A stretch of 64,000 bases of DNA from JAHBNG01 sp039028975 (GTDB lineage Bacteria > Chloroflexota > Anaerolineae > Caldilineales > Caldilineaceae). The stretch lies in NCBI GenBank assembly GCA_039028975.1, contig JBCCHB010000007.1, positions 62,001 through 126,000 of the forward strand, written 5' to 3'. This document shows positions 60,401 through 64,000 of this stretch, piece by piece. A model generated the notes under the pieces. That model did no database searches and was not told the origin of the DNA. It saw only the letters and a program-made list of their open reading frames with translations. Every line of letters begins with the position of its first letter. Position 1 is the first letter of the stretch. Position numbers and translations under genes: made by a program.

Positions 60401-61845
60401 CGGCGGATAACGACCAAGTTGGAGTAACCACGACCAACGCGGATGGCTCATATCACTTTGATGGCTTGCTTCCAGGAGGGTACTATCTTCGCTTTACACC
60501 ACCTGCTGGCTTCTCAGTTAGCCCAACAGATGCCGGGACTGATGATCTATTTGATAGCGATGTCCAAGCCGATTCGCTACAAACAGCACCCTTCTCTTTG
60601 ACGGCAGGTCAACATGATCCAACCCGGGATTTGGGTCTCTATCTGCCCAGCGAAAGGCCTGCGACATTGGGTAACAGAGTCTGGTTGGATTCAAATCGAG
60701 ACGGTATCCAAAACCAAGATGAACCAGGCTTGCCCAGCATTCTGGTAACGCTGCGGGATTCTACTAATAACGCGTTGTCTGAAACGAGAACCGATGAGAA
60801 CGGCAATTACCTCTTTAGGAATCTAGCACCTGGCACCTATCGTTTAGGCTTCACTGCCCCTGAGGGCTACTTGTTTAGCCCACAAGACGTTGGCTCCAAT
60901 CCGGCTGAGGATAGCGATGCCGATTTGATAACAGGGATTACGTCGCCGATTACGCTAGAGAGTGGTGAAGATGATCGCAACTGGGATGCAGGCTTTTACA
61001 TCGAAGAACAGAACACAGGTGCAATCGGTGATCGAGTCTGGCTTGATGCTAATGGAAATGGCCTGCAAGATGAGGAGATGTCTCAAGCTGGTGTGTCGGG
61101 TATAACTGTCATGCTCTATGGCGAAGAGAATCAACTAGTCGCTACGACAACGACCGACGCCACAGGCACCTATCGATTTGAGCGGCTCCTAGGTGGAAAC
61201 TACTACCTTGTCTTTGATCTTCCCTCGTCTTATGCCCCAACTGACGACGAGGTAGGTACTGATGAGAGTGAAGATAGTGATGTTGACTCAACAACATGGC
61301 GTACCCCAATCATCAACATCACATCTGGTGAGAACGATACGGATTGGGATTTGGGCCTAATTGTTCCAAATGTCACGGGTGAGGCTACGGCAATCATTGG
61401 TGGCGAAGTTTGGGAAGAGAGCCGCGGGACGAATGGCAGGGTTGACGGGTTACGGGACGATACTGAGATGGCTCTGTCAAGCATCGTCGTGAAGCTATAC
61501 GATAACCTTGGCGATCTGATGGCCACCACGTTCACCGATCAGACAGGTGCTTATACCTTTACCAATGTACTAACTGGCACGTACTATTTGGAATTTGTTA
61601 GTCCAAGTTCTCCGTCTTCAAGCCAGGTCTATAGCTTTACAACCAGCTCTGAGGTCAGCGGAGTGGACAACGACAGCGACGCCAATAGCCAGACGGGGCG
61701 CACCATGCCGATACGCGTCGTGTCTGGCTCGGAAGACTTCACATGGGATGTCGGCTTCTTCACCTTTGATCCAACGAACCTACCACGTGGTGATGAACCT
61801 GGGATTAGGTCGGAGATCTTCTTGCCGCTGATCGATTCAAGATAG
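54439..61845 (+). CDS. Giant secreted protein with about 14 SdrD-B-like repeats
   Basis: A 2468-residue protein. The signal peptide (residues 1 to about 45: KKCLYLLFVFGLVAAAT) is followed by an ~380-residue N-terminal domain of unknown type with many Asp and Tyr. From residue ~411 there are about 14 SdrD-B-like domains, each opening with SLGDQIWLD-x-x-x-NG-x-x-D and containing Y-x-F-x-x-L-x-PG-x-Y; the Asp/Asn-rich loop matches the Ca-binding type. Repeats 3 and 4 are nearly identical, so they are recent copies. The protein ends SEIFLPLIDSR, a short hydrophobic end seen in other Chloroflexota surface proteins. AAGGAG lies 12 nt before the ATG. Probably an adhesin or stalk at the cell surface. 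Confidence 0.82.
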   Translation: MFRSIVREWVCFAQFPLKKCLYLLFVFGLVAAATIFSGDVQPAYASSVMTAVQAPSQQDPAPEATAGELLTNYFQVNLQLQSVTDSGLATTIGDVDTNAGPDNTYVFDWTSFVPNRPGDTVDWIEGDWIGNYRYGDPTGDHVTVDHDPAPGTADLDYYPSGGEEYDVEAFYFDNDADYFYIAIVTSVPFSGTYTNQVSGSVFDALGVPDIKFVGSTTGSIFYPGDLALDLGVGTPRDEQGDNAFRYDYGVDLVHEDRTTQVPYNEAGWIAADERDFSLGDQLYKTQYDAGGSDNSPDPGSAWYTSVFKGFTTGGWSHTNFDPIGTPGLVESRGAVQTAYYEYTFPGGILENDSPTYVIEFVIPRTLFQDDNPGNGSPIGIRWVEGCRNDGNGIDGVLTLNGTIDEPPTPETVSLGDQIWFDANNNGVKDSSEVGIADVTATLWTDDNGDGAPDTNTTLTSTTNAEGYYIFDDLVPGDYVVQIAPDQFEPASPLFGLLSSNGNDIGATGSPDPDTGDVDNDDNGDPVAGLGVLSKAVTLTVGGEPTDDDESGIASNVATESSNRTVDFGFYEPVALGDQVWLDVDNNGVKDVDEVGIQGVTLNLWIDADDDGIPETDTGLSATTGTNGYYLFDGIPPGDYFIQIPSTNFAPNAPLDGLSSSTGNGIAPDVDDSPIEDDDNGDPAVNLGNLDGVVTQAITLVSRGEPIDDNEAGIASTAPNNSSNKTVDFGFYQEGPGPMSLGDQVWLDINDNGQIDGSEPGISGVLLKLWSDDDGDGGPDTDLAITATTNISGFYLFDNLTPGDYVVQIPASEFATGKPLEGHSSSTGNDSGTGAPDPDNDQNNDDNGIPMGGGIVSLAVTLTADGEPTDDGGLTSGTATNENSNLTVDFGFFQIGGQPELSLGDQIWLDSDNSGLIDNGETGIAGVQVKLWRDTNGDNAPDEDLNLTATTNISGFYLFDNLVPGDYIVQVPASEFGTGKPLEGLSSSTGNDVGTTGAPDPDNNQNNDDNGDPDGTGGITSKAVTLATGNEPINDTGPTSGNARDEDSNLTIDFGFFRSGAEPTQHSLGNYIWLDGDNNGQVDANESPVADGVLVELLSSQGVVLQSATTVNGFYLFTNLIPGRYQVRLAASNFQTSGLLVGYSHSTGVNQEATPDNDGDQNDNGLDGSSPPTDGITSAPVTIGTNEPTSETPTATGTPGDDGNGTPDANSNLTVDFGVVRAAHSLGNYVWSDTNNNGIVDPNEGPVPDGVFIELLDEQGRPLNNTTTANGFYIFGSLTEGNYRVRLAASNFAPGGRLANYTHSSGDGQEDDPNAGGDQNDNGLDTSDPVASGITSGLVILNSDEPTLETPTATGTSGDDGLGTEDSSSNLTVDFGVVPPATTVAIGNMVWHDEDNDGQYNPLTESGIAGLQLQLFMTGSDPSNSDPLMTQSTAADGSYHFSGLTPGSYFIYIPSPPTGLPMSSSRTDGVDNQEDNDNNGIQILPGGPVRSPDIELTINGEPTNDGDGSSSDQTIDFGFWKPMYSLGNYLWIDSDDNGVVDTGESYVPDGVLVELLNGDGSPTGMVTETVNGFYLFNELDPGDYRVRIAASNFMADGLLEGYTHSTGAGQEEDPNNNDDQNDNGLDSSVVTIDGISSGIVSLGSDEPLNESPTLSTLPGNDGAGTLDGNSNLTVDFGVVPPSSVLMSLGNLVWNDANSNGIVDPNEPGIDGVTVQLFQAGDDPTSASPVRTEQTSGGGFYQFTDLEPGIYFVYIPTPLAPFTGSSPIESEADDQRDNDDNGIQSTINGAVRSPDITLTPNNEPTNDGDGANSDLTIDFGFFNTPVAVGDRVWFDENGNGLLDSGEQGVPNVTVWLYQDGVPITESPFLTTTTFDNGFYLFPAVPSGEYYVRFDLSSLPIGYIPTLQDVGTDDGIDSDADPDTGVTPSTGTLVPETSNLTLDLGITREASVGDLVWYDTDADGTQDGDETGQPAQIEQIGVPGVSVTLFTADNDQVGVTTTNADGSYHFDGLLPGGYYLRFTPPAGFSVSPTDAGTDDLFDSDVQADSLQTAPFSLTAGQHDPTRDLGLYLPSERPATLGNRVWLDSNRDGIQNQDEPGLPSILVTLRDSTNNALSETRTDENGNYLFRNLAPGTYRLGFTAPEGYLFSPQDVGSNPAEDSDADLITGITSPITLESGEDDRNWDAGFYIEEQNTGAIGDRVWLDANGNGLQDEEMSQAGVSGITVMLYGEENQLVATTTTDATGTYRFERLLGGNYYLVFDLPSSYAPTDDEVGTDESEDSDVDSTTWRTPIINITSGENDTDWDLGLIVPNVTGEATAIIGGEVWEESRGTNGRVDGLRDDTEMALSSIVVKLYDNLGDLMATTFTDQTGAYTFTNVLTGTYYLEFVSPSSPSSSQVYSFTTSSEVSGVDNDSDANSQTGRTMPIRVVSGSEDFTWDVGFFTFDPTNLPRGDEPGIRSEIFLPLIDSR
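55675..61590 (+). repeat. Array of SdrD-B-like domain repeats in the surface protein
   Basis: Domain starts (the SLGD/ALGN-type word) were located near 55675, 56158, 56652, 57139, 57634, 58108, 58588, 59008, 59494, 59911, 60280, 60664, 61021 and 61393. Spacing is about 480-495 nt for the early ones and about 360-420 nt for the late ones. Early and late repeats differ in length because the early ones carry an extra acidic segment (PDPDTGDVDNDDNGDP type). Confidence 0.75.
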
Positions 61846-61911
61846 GAGAAGGTAATTTCCCCATAGAGTAAAGGAACAGTAGACTATACCACGTTTAGCG
61901 TAGGATTTAAG

Positions 61912-61956
61912 AAACGGTCGTCCTCACCTGAAACAGGTAGCAGGACGACCGTTTTT
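61912..61956 (+). terminator. Strong Rho-independent terminator
   Basis: Perfect 13-bp stem AAACGGTCGTCCT / AGGACGACCGTTT with an inner ACCTG-AAA-CAGGT hairpin, followed by TTTATTT. It ends transcription of the giant surface protein gene. Confidence 0.88.
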
Positions 61957-62238
61957 ATTTGCCTCGATTGCTTTGTCCACCCCGTATTCATCCTCAGCAG
62001 ATCCTAGTTCAGTAGGCACGCCCTTACCACTGTGGGACTATTTCCAACAGATCTGGGACTTCTGGCGTAGAAAGACGCCTCGCCACCTCCTACAATAGAG
62101 CCAAAGGAACTGGTGACAACAGCCATGTGACTTTGAGTATCTATACTCGATGGTATAACGAATTCTGTGTAAAATTCCAGGCCTTCTGAGTGGACACGTC
62201 CTCTATTTCGCCTTTTACACAACCATCGTTATACGACC

Positions 62239-62325
62239 CTATGCTCTGCCCCGTTTGGAAACTGTAGTTTGGTTACTCTGGTAAAGCAAATAAAAATTAT
62301 GGTTTCCAAATCGACCGCAGCATAA
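62239..62325 (-). repeat. R1 palindromic element, copy 3 (diverged, reverse orientation)
   Basis: CTATGCTCTGCCCCGTTTGG ... GGTTTCCAAATCGACCGCAG corresponds to the reverse complement of copy 2 (48390-48475) in both arms. The loop keeps TTTGGTTACTCTGGTAAAGC, the same orientation as copy 1 in the window but reversed relative to its own arms when compared to copy 1. Roughly 75-80 percent identity by eye. Confidence 0.75.
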
Positions 62326-62363
62326 CTTCCTATGTGTACAACCGAATCTTTAGGAGACAAACA

Positions 62364-64000
62364 ATGTACCCCCGTAAATCTATTTTAAAGTCTATCCAAA
62401 AACTGAATACCTACCTATCCGTACTCCGCAGTAGAAAGATGAGATTATCTCCGAACAACTGTAGTATAGCATTCCCTAACCAAACTGGAGGCTACCAACG
62501 ATTTTCAGCCAAATTCGTACCCAATCTAGCCATCCTAATCGCTCTGCTTCTAATGGTGCTAGCGGCCTTACTTCCTGTGTCCACTGTTAGCGCTGCCTCA
62601 CTCAATCAAGAAGTAACCGTCGATATTCCAGCCTTACGGGATACGGGTATAATCGAGGGGTTGCCAGATTACGTTCATCTGCACGGTGCTGATATATTCG
62701 TCTTTCATAGACGAAATGAAAACAGTGAAGTTTTAGATATCGCCTTTATCGAGTTTGATCTCGCAGCGATTCCAAATGAGGCGGTCATTAGTGAGGCAAA
62801 ACTCGAGCTACATTTAGATTTTTCACCCACTGCACCGCCTCAGACCATTGAAATCGGTCTGGTAACAGATGAGTGGAATCCGTATCCATTCAGTTGGAAT
62901 ACCCAGCCAGCCGTCACATGGTCCACTGGAAATCCAGCAGCAAGCCCTACGGCGAGTGCGACAGGTCCTCTGGCTTGGCCTATGACGTCGCTGGTCCGGA
63001 GCTGGCTTGATGGGACTATCGAAAACCATGGTATAGCACTTCGCCCGCTTGTCCTGGCTGGTGGCGTTGTGACAGGACAAACCAGCGATGCGGCGGACGA
63101 TCCAACAACCGATGCAGATGGTTTCTCACCACGGCTCGTCGTTACCTACACTCTTCCTACAGATACTGAACCACGTCCGGACCTTGGCGATGCGCCAGAC
63201 AGCAGCAACCATCACAGCTTTGTCAATCGCGCCTACCCCAACGTGCCAGGGAATTTCCCTACGGTATGGCAAGTACCATCTGGAGAGGTGGCTGGACCAC
63301 GCCACTTGAACCAAACCTATGAAGCCATTCTTGGTCAGTACCTATCTCGAGAGGCCGATGCCGATCAAGGGTTAGATCAGGACGGAGCCAATAACATTCT
63401 CCAAAACGCCGCTGGCCTCGTTGGTGATATTGCCGACCTGGATCGGGGTGACGATGGTTGGCGCAATCGCAACATCCGATTCATTGACTGTCTGCAACAG
63501 ACGCTGACTGTTCGAGTCTATCGAGATGCGAACTCGACCCAAGAGATCATGTATCTCAACACATGGTTTGATGGCAATCGGGATGGTGATTGGGCAGATC
63601 GCCGCGCCTGTGTCCCTTTGGGCAGCTCCCCTAACCGCCCTCTATCCCCCTCTTATGAATGGATTGTGCAGAATGAAGTCATCGACATGGCGACGATTCC
63701 GGCAGATGGCTACCGCGATATTCAGATACCTACGGAACGAATCTACAACGGTGCCGATGACCAATCTCACTGGATGCGCTTTACTTTGAGCGAAGAACCG
63801 GCCATTGTGCCATCGACTGGTGGTCTGCCCGATGGGCGTGGGCTTCACCCTGTGGACGACAGCGCGCCCAGTGGCTTTCTCTTTGGCGAGACTGAGGATG
63901 TGCTCTATAATCCGCCGCCACTTGGTGAGGTTGGCGAGCTACTTCTAGAAAAGCAGGTTATCAACGCCATTAGCCCCGTTCCATATGGCGAAACGGTTAC
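62364..64000 (+). CDS. Secreted DNRLRE/DUF11-like surface protein (runs off the window)
   Basis: An open frame of 545 complete codons from ATG 62364, with AGGAG before it, continues past 64000. A long N-terminus leads to a signal-like hydrophobic run (FVPNLAILIALLLMVLAALLP) near residue 60. Next is a DNRLRE-type beta domain (IEFDLAAIPNEAVISEAKLELHL, WNPYPFSWNTQPA), then DLGDAPDSSNHHSF and YLSREADADQGLDQDG with GEVED-like WFDGNRDGDWADR, and at the edge LLLEKQVINAISPVPYGETVT, the beginning of a DUF11-like repeat. It probably forms part of the outer layer together with the giant upstream protein. The C-terminus is unseen. Confidence 0.8.
   Translation, partial: MYPRKSILKSIQKLNTYLSVLRSRKMRLSPNNCSIAFPNQTGGYQRFSAKFVPNLAILIALLLMVLAALLPVSTVSAASLNQEVTVDIPALRDTGIIEGLPDYVHLHGADIFVFHRRNENSEVLDIAFIEFDLAAIPNEAVISEAKLELHLDFSPTAPPQTIEIGLVTDEWNPYPFSWNTQPAVTWSTGNPAASPTASATGPLAWPMTSLVRSWLDGTIENHGIALRPLVLAGGVVTGQTSDAADDPTTDADGFSPRLVVTYTLPTDTEPRPDLGDAPDSSNHHSFVNRAYPNVPGNFPTVWQVPSGEVAGPRHLNQTYEAILGQYLSREADADQGLDQDGANNILQNAAGLVGDIADLDRGDDGWRNRNIRFIDCLQQTLTVRVYRDANSTQEIMYLNTWFDGNRDGDWADRRACVPLGSSPNRPLSPSYEWIVQNEVIDMATIPADGYRDIQIPTERIYNGADDQSHWMRFTLSEEPAIVPSTGGLPDGRGLHPVDDSAPSGFLFGETEDVLYNPPPLGEVGELLLEKQVINAISPVPYGETV

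Larger units (their letters stand above)
61846..62363. other. Gap with terminator and R1 copy 3
   Basis: The only strong elements are the terminator hairpin (61912-61956) and the R1 hairpin copy 3 (62239-62325). In between, no gene is credible. AGGAG immediately precedes the next ATG (62364). Confidence 0.5.

Noticed and set aside
62004..62222. Possible small minus-strand gene of 72 codons
   Set aside because: No ribosome-binding site, no recognisable motif, and it lies in a repeat- and terminator-containing gap.

Overview
The window reads as one continuous stretch of a mesophilic bacterial chromosome of moderate GC, most likely a member of the Chloroflexota (Anaerolineae/Caldilineae-type). 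The placement is an inference from three things: very large secreted proteins with SdrD-B-like, DNRLRE and DUF11-like modules, one ending in a short FLPLI-type C-terminus; DUF4342 proteins; and abundant palindromic intergenic repeats. No rRNA, tRNA, CRISPR array, transposase or integrase was recognised.

From about 0 to 46 kb lies an accessory island, nearly all on the plus strand, packed with small-molecule-modifying enzymes. I count 17 GNAT acetyltransferase loci (one broken, one fused to a large beta-sandwich protein), 10 SAM-dependent methyltransferases, 4 aminoglycoside-phosphotransferase-like genes (one truncated), a nucleotidyltransferase, alpha/beta hydrolases, a Nudix hydrolase, a serine hydrolase of beta-lactamase fold, an aldo/keto reductase, a nucleoside phosphorylase and an ABC exporter. 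Many genes overlap by 4 to 11 nt, so they look like translationally coupled operons. Six genes are paralogues of one double-GNAT protein whose C-terminal half carries the signature TGNEENNPMY (once TDNDENNPML). Local duplications are frequent: GNAT pairs, a methyltransferase pair, a kinase-like pair and a two-gene GNAT module. Decay is also visible: a nonsense-interrupted GNAT duplicate, a RelE/ParE-type toxin with an in-frame TGA, a frameshifted short-chain dehydrogenase and a kinase cut off before its catalytic loop. Three minus-strand AAA ATPase or methyltransferase genes and one toxin-antitoxin locus interrupt the array.

From 46 to 53.6 kb the content is more metabolic: a ProA-like semialdehyde dehydrogenase with a PaaI-type thioesterase (minus strand), a stand-alone B12-binding mutase domain coupled to a MeaB/ArgK GTPase, a class 3 lipase, histidinol dehydrogenase, and two small DUF4342-type membrane proteins.

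From 53.6 kb to the end are repeats and two large exported proteins: a 2468-residue protein with about 14 SdrD-B-like Ca-binding-type repeats, followed by a strong terminator, and a second secreted protein (DNRLRE, GEVED-like, start of a DUF11-like repeat) that runs off the window.

Four families of palindromic intergenic repeats occur. The most striking is an 86-87 bp hairpin element in three copies, in which the inner loop is inverted relative to the arms between copies. The island as a whole may be a resistance, detoxification or natural-product-tailoring reservoir that grows by duplication and transfer. Its substrates cannot be read from the sequence.
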